Below are positions 19,948-28,506 of a stretch of DNA of 47,702 nt, piece by piece. Each line of letters opens with the position of its first letter. Position 1 is the stretch's first letter. Both the position numbers and the translations under genes were made by a program. The stretch covers positions 1 through 47,702 of the IMG/VR virus record IMGVR_UViG_3300046558_000408. One strand, 5' to 3'. Source of the stretch: a virus. Under the pieces are notes generated by a model. It saw nothing but the letters and a program-made list of their open reading frames with translations. It searched no databases and was not told the DNA's origin.

Positions 19948-20047
19948 CCGAGCCTCGGCTCGATAATCCTATTGCCCGCCCCGAGACCGGATCAACCCTC
20001 GCGTCAAGCCGGCAGGGGGGCGGGCAACCCTACGAGAAAAGCGCGCC

Positions 20048-20626
20048 ATGGCTCAGATCACTCCCCAACAGGCTGGCGGCGTGAACGTCGTGGCCTTCCT
20101 CGACATGCTCGCCTGGTCGGAGGGCACGGATAACGGGAGGCAGCCGACCAAGGACCGCGGCTACGATGTGCTGGTGGGTGGACAAATGTACACCGGCTAC
20201 GCAGATCACCCCCGGGTGCTGGTGGACCTGCCCAGGCTGGGCATCCAATCCACCGCGGCGGGGCGCTACCAGCTCCTGCGCCGCTACTTCGACGCCTATC
20301 GCAAGTCGTTGGGCCTGAAGGACTTCACCCCCCTGAGTCAGGATCTGATTGCCGTGCAGCAGATCCGGGAGCGCAGGGCGCTTCCGCTGATCCAAGCCGG
20401 CAAGATCTCCGAGGCTATCGCTGCGGTCCGCAACATCTGGGCCAGCCTGCCTGGCGCCGGGTATGGGCAGCATGAGCACAAGCTGGAGCAGCTCCTTTCC
20501 GTGTTCGACCGGGCCAAGGCAGCTGCTGAGCGGTGCCATCCCGCCGATTTCACCAAGGTGACGTCCAGCGTCGATTCCACCGCTGAGATTGTGAGGGCGG
20601 CAGCGCCCAAGGACGGCCCGAAGTGA
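20048..20626 (+). CDS. Lambda R-type endolysin (GH104 transglycosylase)
   Basis: 192 residues. Near-identical stretches to lambda R: 'AFLDMLAWSEGTDNGRQ', 'GYDVLVGGQMYTGYADHPR', 'STAAGRYQLLRRYFDAYRKSLGLKDFTP', 'QQIRERRALPLI', 'NIWASLPGAGYGQHEHK'. The catalytic Glu corresponds to Glu25 in SEGT. It cleaves the MurNAc-GlcNAc bond giving anhydro ends. No signal peptide, so it needs the holin to reach the wall. ~35 extra C-terminal residues relative to lambda R. GAGAAA lies upstream of the ATG. Confidence 0.95.
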   Translation: MAQITPQQAGGVNVVAFLDMLAWSEGTDNGRQPTKDRGYDVLVGGQMYTGYADHPRVLVDLPRLGIQSTAAGRYQLLRRYFDAYRKSLGLKDFTPLSQDLIAVQQIRERRALPLIQAGKISEAIAAVRNIWASLPGAGYGQHEHKLEQLLSVFDRAKAAAERCHPADFTKVTSSVDSTAEIVRAAAPKDGPK

Positions 20627-21078
20627 CTGAGCCCGTAAGCACGCTCAAGACCGCCGTTGGCATGTTTACCGCCGTGGTGGTGGGCCCGGCGGCGGCTGAT
20701 GCCCTGCGGCAGGCCGAGCGGATCATCCTCGGTGTACCTCAGTCGGTGCTGCTGGTGGCCATCGCCGGTGCCCTCATCGGCGTGCTGCTACTGCCGGAGA
20801 AGGACGCAGAGCGGGTCTCTGCCGATGCAGCCCGACCGCGCGGGCGCCGATGGATCCAGAGCGGCACCCGCCTGCTGGCCTTGGCCGTCGCGGTGATCGC
20901 TTACGCAATCCTCGCTGCCTGGGTCATCGCTGTCGCAGGCTTCTGGTTCCCTTCACTCGCCGGCGCGCCCCAGCTACCGCTGGCAGGCATCTCCGGAGTC
21001 GTCATCCGCCGCCTGCTGCCGAGCTACCTCAAGCTGGTGGAGCGGGCGACTGGCGCAAATGGAGGCACGTCCCCATGA
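20623..21078 (+). CDS. Putative holin with three membrane segments
   Basis: 151 residues from GTG (GTGA overlap with the endolysin stop). Hydrophobic segments at ~40-57 ('SVLLVAIAGALIGVLLLP'), ~81-107 ('LLALAVAVIAYAILAAWVIAVAGFWFP') and a weaker one at ~117-131. The N-terminal 'TLKTAVGMFTAVVVGPAAADALRQAERI' resembles known phage holin starts in Xanthomonadaceae. Placement after the endolysin and before spanins is consistent, although lambda has the order S, R. It forms inner-membrane lesions to release endolysin. Confidence 0.72.
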   Translation: MTEPVSTLKTAVGMFTAVVVGPAAADALRQAERIILGVPQSVLLVAIAGALIGVLLLPEKDAERVSADAARPRGRRWIQSGTRLLALAVAVIAYAILAAWVIAVAGFWFPSLAGAPQLPLAGISGVVIRRLLPSYLKLVERATGANGGTSP

Positions 21079-21557
21079 ACAGCGTTCTGCAACTGCTCTC
21101 CGCCCTCTGGGCCCTGATCGTCGGTTGGCTTACCGGCATCGTCCGGTGGCTGAGAAAGCCCGGCAGCCTTATGAAGGTGTTCTGCGCGGTGCTGGCATTC
21201 GGTTGTCTCGTGTCCGGCTTGACCGCCTACGAGCGGGAGCAGCGAATCCAAGAGCTTAGCGCGCAGGTGGTCAAGGTGAAAGCCGACTGGCGTGCGGATG
21301 CCGACCGGCTGCAGGCCGACGTGGACGCAAGGGACGCCCGGCTTGCCGAGGTGGCCACCGTGTTGCGCGCGGAAGCGGACAAGCTCGAGCGGCTCAGGAA
21401 GGAAAGCGCGATCGCTCTCAACGACCTGGCCGGCAAGATTGAGGCGTCTGAACGTGACGCAGCGACTTGGAAAGAGCGATACGAAGATCGCCCCGACACC
21501 TGCAAGGCCGCTCTGGAGCTGCTCGATTCCGCCTGCCCAGCACTCAAAGGGTACTGA
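21075..21557 (+). CDS. i-spanin (Rz-like)
   Basis: 160 residues from an ATGA overlap. A short cytoplasmic piece, a transmembrane helix (~33-50, 'LMKVFCAVLAFGCLVSGL'), then a long coiled coil ('YEREQRIQELSAQVVKVKADWRADADRLQADVDARDARLAEVATVLRAEADKLERL'). The end carries two Cys ('DTCKAALELLDSACPALKGY') for disulfides. Inner-membrane partner of the o-spanin, disrupting the outer membrane at lysis. Confidence 0.82.
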   Translation: MNSVLQLLSALWALIVGWLTGIVRWLRKPGSLMKVFCAVLAFGCLVSGLTAYEREQRIQELSAQVVKVKADWRADADRLQADVDARDARLAEVATVLRAEADKLERLRKESAIALNDLAGKIEASERDAATWKERYEDRPDTCKAALELLDSACPALKGY

Positions 21558-21558
21558 A

Positions 21559-21834
21559 ATGCGCCGCATCACCATCACAGCTGCCTTCTTGCTGACCGCA
21601 TGCGCCGGTCAGCAGCCCAAGTTCAATCCGCCAGCTACCACGGTTGTGCGAGTTCCGGTGGCGACCTATGTGCCCATTGACTCAGCGCTGACGAAGCGCT
21701 GCGTTTGGAGCCGTGATGGTGAACCCTCCGAGGTGTTCGCTGTCAGCAACGGCCGGAAACGCTGCTTGCTGCAGTACGAAGCCCAGCTCGACGGGGTAGA
21801 ACAGGTCCAGGGCAAGCCGGTCCCCGGTGGCTGA
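21559..21834 (+). CDS. o-spanin (Rz1-like lipoprotein)
   Basis: 91 residues, ATG one base after the i-spanin stop, so the two genes are adjacent rather than nested as in lambda. Signal with lipobox L-L-T-A-C (Cys15) followed by Ala, predicting outer-membrane sorting. Pro-rich short mature part ('PKFNPPATTVVRVPVATYVP') then two more Cys. It pairs with the i-spanin across the periplasm. Confidence 0.78.
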   Translation: MRRITITAAFLLTACAGQQPKFNPPATTVVRVPVATYVPIDSALTKRCVWSRDGEPSEVFAVSNGRKRCLLQYEAQLDGVEQVQGKPVPGG

Positions 21835-22106
21835 TAGGGCCTCGCTCCAGCCGCCTCCGCTTCACGACCCCACCTGTGGAACATCCTCGTGAAACCTCGC
21901 TGCGTATCGAAGTCAACAGGTTATACACAGAAAGCTGAACGAGCGGGGCCCCTGACGACATCTGTCGCTACCGGGGGGGATTCGGACCCCGGTAATTAAG
22001 CGTTTTTCGGCCCCTAGGATGCTCCACCACAGGGCCCGCGTTTTGTCGGATTTCCCCGGGAGAAAGGGCACTTTTTAGGTAGGACGACCTGTACATCGAG
22101 TAGGAC
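21835..22106. other. 272-base non-coding interval between lysis and packaging genes, likely cos region
   Basis: No credible gene. In lambda this interval holds cos, and the terminase small-subunit gene starts just beyond it here. It includes a DnaA-box-like TTATACACA at 21921-21929, a terminator at 21970-22004 and several AT-rich runs (GTTTTT, CTTTTTAG) that could be IHF or terminase sites. The exact nick site cannot be read from the sequence alone. Confidence 0.55.
21970..22004 (+). terminator. Predicted hairpin terminator after the lysis genes
   Basis: ACCGGGG (21970-21976) pairs perfectly with CCCCGGT (21987-21993) around a 10-base loop, followed by AATTAAGCGTTTTT. The 3' T-run is delayed by about eight bases, so efficiency is uncertain. 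Confidence 0.5.
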
Positions 22107-22604
22107 ATGGCCGACATTCGTGACTTCTCTCCAGGCTGGTCAGTCGCCCGCCTGGCGGACGAGTTCGGCATGGACCGGCGAACCGCCGCCAAGCGGCTGC
22201 GAGACGCTGGCGTTGCGCCATTTGGCAAGCGTGCTGGTCACGACGTCTACCGCTTGGCCGACGCCGCCATCGCTTTGGTGCAGGTGCCAGGCGTCGTTGG
22301 CGCGGATGGCGTCGTCGACCCGCGCGACTTGCCCCCGATGGAGCGCCGGGCGTTCTACCAATCTGAGAACGAACGGTTGAAGGTCGAAACGACGACCGGA
22401 CAGCTTGTACCTGCCGCCGAGGTCGAGGCGGACTACGCCGAGTTGGTCAAAAAGGTCGTGCAGTTCTTCGACACCCTCCCGGACGTCCTCGAGCGCAAGG
22501 CGGGGCTGACCCCGGAACAGGTGGTGAAGGTCCAGGACGCCTGTGACGGCGTGCGCCAGACAATGTTCGAGGCAATTACCGATGACCTACGCGACAGCGC
22601 GTGA
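22107..22604 (+). CDS. Terminase small subunit (Nu1-like, DUF1441 type)
   Basis: 165 residues. An N-terminal winged helix-turn-helix 'WSVARLADEFGMDRRTAAKRLRDAGVAP...HDVYRLADAAIAL' binds cos DNA. The rest, 'LPPMERRAFYQSENERLKVETTTGQLVPAAEVEADYAELVKKVVQFFDTLPDVLERKAGLTPEQV', is typical of the DUF1441 small terminase family. Its end overlaps the large subunit gene by 23 nt. Together they recognise cos and start packaging. Confidence 0.86.
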   Translation: MADIRDFSPGWSVARLADEFGMDRRTAAKRLRDAGVAPFGKRAGHDVYRLADAAIALVQVPGVVGADGVVDPRDLPPMERRAFYQSENERLKVETTTGQLVPAAEVEADYAELVKKVVQFFDTLPDVLERKAGLTPEQVVKVQDACDGVRQTMFEAITDDLRDSA

Positions 22605-24663
22605 GCTGCGCGGAGGCGTAGCGGAGATGATCAGGCCGCCCAGGCGCATCAAGGTCAGCGAAGGTGCGAAAGCGCTGCATGTGGCCAACGCCAGCGGCGC
22701 CGCGGGTAAGTGGGATCCCTCGGTTTCTCCCTACATGGTCCAGCCGCTGGACATGACGGGCAGCCGGCACTATGAAGCGGTGGTGTTCGTCGGGCCGGCG
22801 CGGTCCGGCAAGACGATCTCCCTCATCGATGCTCGTTTGGCCTACCTGATCACCTGCAACCCTGCCGACACCATGGTCGTGCAGATGTCCAAGGATGCTG
22901 CGGAGGACTACAGCAAGACCCGTATCGCACGTGGCATCGCGGCAAGCCCAGAGCTTCGGAAGCGACTCAGCCCCCGCGCGCACGACGACAACATCCTGCT
23001 GAAGTTCTTCCGGACAGGGATGTCGCTCCGCATGGGCTGGCCGTCGATCTCGGTGCTGTCGGGCAAGGACATCCACGACGTGCTGATGACGGACGTGGAT
23101 AACTACACCGGCGACTTGGGAATCGACGAATGCTTCGGCTTGGCGCTCAAGCGGACGCAGACTTTCATGTCAGCGGGCATGGTCGTAGCCGAGTCGAGCC
23201 CTGCCACGGATTACACCGACGGTGCTTGGAAGCCAACGCACCCTCACCACGGCCCGCCCGCTGCCGGTATCGCGGCGCTTTATGCGCGCGGCGATCGCCG
23301 GCGTTGGTACTGGCCCTGCCCGGAGTGCGGGGATCGGTTCATGGCGGCTCCCGGCTACGACGGGTTCGCTCTGCCTCCGATGGATGAGCTGCTCGAGCGC
23401 GTGCTGGTGGACGACATCCAGCAGATGGCCAGGCATTACTCCCTGCTGCACTGCCCGAGCTGCGGCGTGGGTTTGCACCATCGCTGGAAGGACGACATGA
23501 ACCAAGCCGGCGTATGGGCCGGCGAAGGGCAGATCGTTCATCCGGACGGCAGCATCAGCGGCGATCCGCTGGAGACGCGCATTGCCAGTTACTGGCTCGG
23601 CGGCGTCGCCGCGGCGTACCAGTCCTGGGAGTCGCTGATCGAGCGATACCTGCAGGCAATGCGCACCTTTGCCAGCACGGGCGAAGAACGGCCATTGAAG
23701 ACGACGCACAACGTCGACGGAGCCATCAACTACGTGCCGATGGCGGCCAGGTCCTCGAGCGATCCGAACGAAATGAAGGAGCGGGCGGAGACGTGGCCTT
23801 CCGGCTATGTGCCCGCCGGCGTGCGCTTCCTCGTCGCCACCGTGGACAACCAAGCCAACCGGTTCGTGGTGCTGGTTTTGGGGTTCGGCGTGAACGAAGC
23901 GGGCCAGCTGGAGCGTTGGGTGGTGGATTCCTTCACCCTGCGCACGTCGACACGTCCGGACGGTTCCGGTGGTTTCCTGCCGCTTGACCCGCCGAAGTAC
24001 CTCGAGGACTGGGAGCGGCTGGTCGACAAGGTCATCACCAGGCGCTATCCGCTGGGCGATGAAACCGGCCGCAGCATGCCGATTCGCGCCGTCGGCATCG
24101 ACTGGGGCGGCAAGTCAGGCACGTCGGTGCGAGCACTGGAGTTCTGGCGGTCGCTCAAGAAGCGCCAGTTGCACGGGCGCGTCCGCTTGGTGAAGGGCGG
24201 TACGAAGCGGGACGCCGCGCTGTTCAAGGAAACGTATCCCGACAGCAGCAAGCGAAAGGACCGTAAATCCGGCTCCGCCGGCGACGTTCCACAGCTGCTG
24301 CTGAACGCTGATCGGCTGAAAGACACGGTCGACGCGAACGTCAAGCGCGCCGAGCCGGGCCCTGGCTTCTACCACTTCCCGGACTGGCTGCCCGAGGCCT
24401 TCTACGCAGAGCTGACCGCAGAGACGCGCACAGCAAATGGCTGGAAGAACCTCGCCGGACGCCGCAACGAAGCCTTCGACTTGAGCGTGTACGCAGAGGG
24501 CTTGGCGCTTTGGATGAAGGTCCCGTCGATCGACTGGAAGGCGCCGCCGGCATGGGCCGCGGAATGGGACGAAAACCCCGATGTCAGGGCTGACGACGTT
24601 GCGCCGCCGCCGGCGCGCACGCGCACCCGACGCGTTATTCGAAGTAAGTACCTGGGACGCTGA
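22582..24663 (+). CDS. Terminase large subunit (gpA-like)
   Basis: 693 residues from ATG 22582 with GAGG upstream. Walker A GPARSGKT (71-78), Walker B-like 'VLMTDVDNY', zinc knuckles C-P-E-C and C-P-S-C in the middle. C-terminal nuclease core: 'ATVDNQANRFVVLVLGF', 'GIDWGGKSGTSVRALEFW' and 'NAFDLSVYAEGL'-like end. It cuts cos and translocates DNA into the procapsid with ATP. Length and order agree with the lambda gpA family. Confidence 0.95.
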   Translation: MTYATARELRGGVAEMIRPPRRIKVSEGAKALHVANASGAAGKWDPSVSPYMVQPLDMTGSRHYEAVVFVGPARSGKTISLIDARLAYLITCNPADTMVVQMSKDAAEDYSKTRIARGIAASPELRKRLSPRAHDDNILLKFFRTGMSLRMGWPSISVLSGKDIHDVLMTDVDNYTGDLGIDECFGLALKRTQTFMSAGMVVAESSPATDYTDGAWKPTHPHHGPPAAGIAALYARGDRRRWYWPCPECGDRFMAAPGYDGFALPPMDELLERVLVDDIQQMARHYSLLHCPSCGVGLHHRWKDDMNQAGVWAGEGQIVHPDGSISGDPLETRIASYWLGGVAAAYQSWESLIERYLQAMRTFASTGEERPLKTTHNVDGAINYVPMAARSSSDPNEMKERAETWPSGYVPAGVRFLVATVDNQANRFVVLVLGFGVNEAGQLERWVVDSFTLRTSTRPDGSGGFLPLDPPKYLEDWERLVDKVITRRYPLGDETGRSMPIRAVGIDWGGKSGTSVRALEFWRSLKKRQLHGRVRLVKGGTKRDAALFKETYPDSSKRKDRKSGSAGDVPQLLLNADRLKDTVDANVKRAEPGPGFYHFPDWLPEAFYAELTAETRTANGWKNLAGRRNEAFDLSVYAEGLALWMKVPSIDWKAPPAWAAEWDENPDVRADDVAPPPARTRTRRVIRSKYLGR

Positions 24664-24664
24664 T

Positions 24665-24883
24665 ATGGCATTCACCAATGAGCAAATCGCTGCGCTGGAA
24701 GGCGCGATCGCCAGCGGCATCTTGACCGTGCGGTACGCCGATCGCACCGTCACCTATCAGAGCCTGAAGGAGATGCGCAGCACGCTGCGCCAGATGCGTG
24801 GCGAGATGGCGGCGCAGGCGCCTGGCAGGCCGCGCGCGCGGCGCACCATCCGCCTCTACCAGTCAGGCAGCGGCAATGTCTGA
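24665..24883 (+). CDS. Head-tail joining protein (gpW-like)
   Basis: 72 residues, close to the 68 of lambda gpW: helical N-terminus 'NEQIAALEGAIASGI', beta hairpin 'LTVRYADRTVTYQ', helix 'SLKEMRSTLRQMRGEM', and a basic tail. It starts one base after the terminase stop and ends overlapping the portal gene. Caps the filled head before tail attachment. Confidence 0.84.
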   Translation: MAFTNEQIAALEGAIASGILTVRYADRTVTYQSLKEMRSTLRQMRGEMAAQAPGRPRARRTIRLYQSGSGNV

Positions 24884-26366
24884 GGTCGACGAGGGCACCT
24901 ACCGCGCCGCGGGCATGGGGCGAAGGCTGCGGATGTTCCGGCCGGCGTCGCTTGGTCCGAACGCAGCGCTGCTCAGCCTGCCCACGGTGCTGGCGCGCGC
25001 GCGCCACCTGGCACGCAATGATCCGTGGATGGTCAGCGCTCTCAACAAGAGCGTGTCCAACGGCATCGCCACTGGAATCCAAGCCAAAGCCATCTGGGGC
25101 ACCAAGGCCCACAAAGCCCAGGTCGCAGGCCTGTGGAAGCGCTGGGGCAAATACGCCGACGCTGATGGCGTGCTGGATTGGTCCGGGCTGCAGGCTTTGT
25201 CTTGGCGGGAATGGAAGGAGGCCGGGGAGGTGTTCGCGCGGATCCGGTTCCGTCGTCCGGAGGACGGGCTGCCCGTTCCGCTGCAGGTGCAGCTGATTGA
25301 GTCGGAACAGTGCCCGCAGCACTACTACGGCGAGGCCAGCAACGGCAATGCGATCCGCCAAGGAATCGAGTTCGATCATATCGGTCGCCGTGTGGCCTAC
25401 TGGATGTACCGTGAGCACCCGGGCGACTTCCATGTCGGGATCAACGGTAGTGAGCTGGTCCGCGTGCCGGCCGAGCAGGTCATGCATCTTTACCGGCCGA
25501 ACCGCGCCGGTGCCATCCGGGGTGTGCCGACTTCCGCGCCTGCGCTGCTGCGGATGTTCAACCTGGACCGCCTCGATGACGCGGTGCTGGAACGACAGGC
25601 GATTGCCAATCTGTTCGCGGGCTTCTTCACCACGCCTGCGCCGCAGGAGGACGGCGAAGGCACGCCAATGATCGGCGACCTGGTAACTGGTGACGACATC
25701 GACGGCACGCCACTCGGCGGACTTGAGCCCGCCACCATGTCTGAGCTGCCGCCGGGATACGACGTCAAGTTTGCGGCGCCGCCGGGCGCAGGGTCTGACT
25801 ACGCCGAGTTTCTGCGTGGACATCTGCTTGCGATCAGCGCGAGCCAGGACGTGCCCTACGAAGTGCTCACCGGCGACCTGCGCAACGTCTCCGACCGTGC
25901 CCTGCGCCTGATCCTCAACGAGTTCAGGCGGGTGATCGAGCAGGATCAGTGGCTCTACATGATCCCGATGTTCTGCCAGCGAGTGCGCGACGCCTTCTAC
26001 GACCAAGCGGTGCTGGCAGGCCTGCTTCTGGTGCCTGGGTATGCCGAGCTGCGCGATGAAGTGACCGAGACCCTGTGGGTGCCCGAAGGCTGGCCGTGGA
26101 GCCACCCGGTGCAGGACGTGAGCGCAGAGCTGAAGGCTGTGCGGGCTGGCTTCAAGTCGCGCTCCAAGGTGGTGCTGGGGGCTGGCGAAGATCCCGAGCA
26201 GGTGGACGAAGAGAACGCGGCGGACAACCAGCGGACCGATGACAAGGGCCTGATCTACGACAGCGACCCCCGCCGTACCAATGGCTCAGGCGCGCTGCAA
26301 GGCGCTGCGGAAGACAAAGGCGCCGCCGGCGCCGTAGACCCCAATGAGGAAGACGATGAACAGTAA
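24876..26366 (+). CDS. Portal protein (gpB-like)
   Basis: 496 residues from ATG 24876, overlapping gpW by 8 nt. Contains typical lambda portal stretches: 'LARARHLARNDPWMVSALNKSVSNGIATGIQAKA', 'LQLIESEQCP'-like 'LQVQLIESEQCPQHYYGE', 'IEFDHIGRRVAYWMYREHPGDF', 'RVPAEQVMHLYRPNRAGAIRGVPTSAPAL'. The dodecameric portal is the DNA entry point of the head. The C-terminal ~70 residues are variable and acidic. Confidence 0.94.
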   Translation: MSEVDEGTYRAAGMGRRLRMFRPASLGPNAALLSLPTVLARARHLARNDPWMVSALNKSVSNGIATGIQAKAIWGTKAHKAQVAGLWKRWGKYADADGVLDWSGLQALSWREWKEAGEVFARIRFRRPEDGLPVPLQVQLIESEQCPQHYYGEASNGNAIRQGIEFDHIGRRVAYWMYREHPGDFHVGINGSELVRVPAEQVMHLYRPNRAGAIRGVPTSAPALLRMFNLDRLDDAVLERQAIANLFAGFFTTPAPQEDGEGTPMIGDLVTGDDIDGTPLGGLEPATMSELPPGYDVKFAAPPGAGSDYAEFLRGHLLAISASQDVPYEVLTGDLRNVSDRALRLILNEFRRVIEQDQWLYMIPMFCQRVRDAFYDQAVLAGLLLVPGYAELRDEVTETLWVPEGWPWSHPVQDVSAELKAVRAGFKSRSKVVLGAGEDPEQVDEENAADNQRTDDKGLIYDSDPRRTNGSGALQGAAEDKGAAGAVDPNEEDDEQ

Positions 26367-27732
26367 GCCCGGCCTTCTGGCCCGTATCTTTGGCCGCGGC
26401 AGCCGCGCGCCGGTTGTGTCCTCGCTCGCGGCGGTAGCGCTCAACAGTCCGCTGCTCGTGCACCAGGTCCACGGCGAAGCCATCATAGGTGCCTACCTGA
26501 CGGGCGAGGTCACCAGCGCTGACACCGAAATGCGTACCGAGCGTCTGGAGCTGCCTGACGCCGGCGACACCGTTGCGCCCGATCGCTCGCTGATCGGCGT
26601 CATCAACGTATCCGGCGCGCTGGTCAATCGGCCGATGCCCGGTCCCAGTGGTGCCGGCCCCATGAGCTATGCGGCGCTGCGCGGTACTTTCGACGAGCTG
26701 ATCGAGGACGACCGGGTAGGCACCATCATCCTGCGTCTCGATTCGCCCGGCGGAATGGCGGCGGGCTGCTTCGACCTGGTGGATCACATCTACGCCGCGC
26801 GCGGTAAGAAGCCGATCTATGCACTGGTCGACGACAACGCGTATTCGGCCTGCTTCGCGCTGGCCACGGCCTGTGATGAGATCTGGATCAGCCGCACCGG
26901 CGGCGTCGGCTCGGTCGGCGTAGTGGCGTACCACTATGACTGGAGCGCAGCCGACGAACGCATGGGCCTGCGAGCAACGCCGATCTATGCCGGTTCCCGC
27001 AAGGTGGACCTCAGTCCCCACATGCCCCTGAGCGACGCGGCGCGCGCCTCGGCGCAGGCCAACATTGATGCGCTTTACGGCATGTTCGTCGACACCGTGG
27101 CCCGCAACCTCGGCGTTGGTGCGGATTCCGTGCGTGCCACCGAGGCTGCGTGCTTCCAAGGGCAGGCGGCAGTCGATGCGGGCTTCGCCACGCGCCTTGG
27201 CACCTGGCACGACCTGCTGGCGCACGTCGGCGCTGAGGGCGCGCCGGGTTCTGTGCCGCCTGGTGATCCGGAGGCAGACGACGTCGAGGCGTCTGCTGCA
27301 ACCGTAGAGCCGGGGGCTGCGCCGGGTGACGCTGCGGCAGCCGGGCCCGAGACGGCTGCCACGACGGCGTCCCCTGCGGCCGCATTGGCCAGCGCCGTTG
27401 CCGGCAGTGACCTGCCCTCCGATGTCGGAATCGCTCTGATTCGCCGCGGCGTCAAGGGCGAGGAAGGGGCAGAGGAAGCGCTCGCATACGCCGTCGCGGT
27501 GCAGGACGCATGCGCGGCCGCACTGCGGGACGGTGCTTCGCTTGCGCCGGGTTTCATCAAGGAGAACACCGATCTGGCGACGGTCCGCATGCAGCTGCTG
27601 TCCATGAAAGCCACGGAAGGCGAGAGCACCCAGATCGTGACCACCACGCCGGCGGCGGACGCCGCAAAACAGGCCAACCCGGCGAAGGCCCAGCTGGATC
27701 CCAACCACATCTATCAAATGCGAGCGAGGTAA
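26356..27732 (+). CDS. S49-type capsid maturation protease with scaffold-like C-terminus (gpC-like)
   Basis: 458 residues from ATG 26356; GAGGAAG directly upstream favours it over ATG 26344. The protease part (1-~300) has 'DSPGGMAAGCFDLVDHIYAARG', 'DDNAYSACFALATACDEIWIS' (nucleophile Ser164) and 'YAGSRKVDLSPHMPLSD' (general base Lys216), as in SppA/ClpP-fold phage proteases. An Ala/Pro-rich linker follows. The C-terminal ~100 residues correspond in place to lambda Nu3, the nested scaffold; an internal start there is possible but not evident. Confidence 0.9.
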   Translation: MNSKPGLLARIFGRGSRAPVVSSLAAVALNSPLLVHQVHGEAIIGAYLTGEVTSADTEMRTERLELPDAGDTVAPDRSLIGVINVSGALVNRPMPGPSGAGPMSYAALRGTFDELIEDDRVGTIILRLDSPGGMAAGCFDLVDHIYAARGKKPIYALVDDNAYSACFALATACDEIWISRTGGVGSVGVVAYHYDWSAADERMGLRATPIYAGSRKVDLSPHMPLSDAARASAQANIDALYGMFVDTVARNLGVGADSVRATEAACFQGQAAVDAGFATRLGTWHDLLAHVGAEGAPGSVPPGDPEADDVEASAATVEPGAAPGDAAAAGPETAATTASPAAALASAVAGSDLPSDVGIALIRRGVKGEEGAEEALAYAVAVQDACAAALRDGASLAPGFIKENTDLATVRMQLLSMKATEGESTQIVTTTPAADAAKQANPAKAQLDPNHIYQMRAR

Positions 27733-27738
27733 AGAAAC

Positions 27739-28425
27739 ATGGAAATCAACCTGAAGGGCGTGCGCAACTCCGAGTTCCTGCTGTCGGAGGCCGGCGGCCA
27801 GCGGAGCCGCGAACTGGTCGTGCTGCCGGCCGGCCAGGGCGTGCTGCCGGCCGGGGCCCTGCTGAAGGCCGACAACACCGCGGCGGAAGACGGCGCGGAG
27901 GCAGTGAAGGTCCTCTATGGTGCGGTGGACACCGGTGACCCCGGAACGGAGTTGCCCTCGAAGGGCACTGCGGTGGTGCGTGACGCCGAGGTGTTCGGTG
28001 AGATGCTTTCCTACGGTAACGCCACCGACGACCAGAAGCTGCTCAGTGCGCTGAGCCTGGCCGAGTCCGGAATCATCGTGCGGTGGACCAAGAAGCCGGT
28101 TGCATCCAACACCGCCGACAATCTGAAGTTCTCCTCCGCTCCGGCCGCCGGCACGGCAGGTGTCGTTGTGGATCCGGTGGTGGCCAAGATCAAGGACATC
28201 TTCGGCGGCTTGGTCACTGGTAGCGCGGCGAGCGTGACGCTGGCAAAAGCCACCGGCCCGGGCAACGTCGTCGGCGGTGGGGCGAAGGCTGCCGTCAACG
28301 GTGTGGTGACCTGGGACGCGGTGACGTTCTCGGCTGCGGGCGACTACACCCTGAAGGTCACCGCCGCTGGCCTGGGCGAAGCCATCACCGAAACCATCAC
28401 CATTGCCGCCGCTGGCGGCGCGTAA
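27739..28425 (+). CDS. Head decoration protein (gpD-like) with extra Ig-like domain
   Basis: 228 residues versus about 110 for lambda gpD. Residues 1-~125 match decoration proteins ('NSEFLLSEAGGQRSRELVVLPAGQGVLPAGALL...DAEVFGEML', 'LAESGIIVRW'). The extra C-terminal ~95 residues ('VVAKIKDIFGGLVTGSAASVTLAKATGPGNVVGGGAKAAVNGVVTWDAVTFSAAGDYTLKVTAAGLGE') look like a bacterial Ig-like beta sandwich displayed on the capsid surface. An AAAGAAAC leader precedes the ATG. Confidence 0.86.
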   Translation: MEINLKGVRNSEFLLSEAGGQRSRELVVLPAGQGVLPAGALLKADNTAAEDGAEAVKVLYGAVDTGDPGTELPSKGTAVVRDAEVFGEMLSYGNATDDQKLLSALSLAESGIIVRWTKKPVASNTADNLKFSSAPAAGTAGVVVDPVVAKIKDIFGGLVTGSAASVTLAKATGPGNVVGGGAKAAVNGVVTWDAVTFSAAGDYTLKVTAAGLGEAITETITIAAAGGA

Positions 28426-28446
28426 CAGCCGCACCGCTTGCTTACC

Positions 28447-28473
28447 AAGGCCCCGCTCAGTCGGGGCCTTTTT
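28447..28473 (+). terminator. Strong intrinsic terminator between decoration and capsid genes
   Basis: AAGGCCCCG (28447-28455), loop CTCAGT, CGGGGCCTT (28462-28470), then TTT. A perfect 9-bp GC-rich stem with a five-T run. It would reduce, or under antitermination not affect, transcription into the major capsid gene. Confidence 0.85.
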
Positions 28474-28506
28474 CATTCCCCCGATCTACCACAGGACTCA
28501 CCCACT

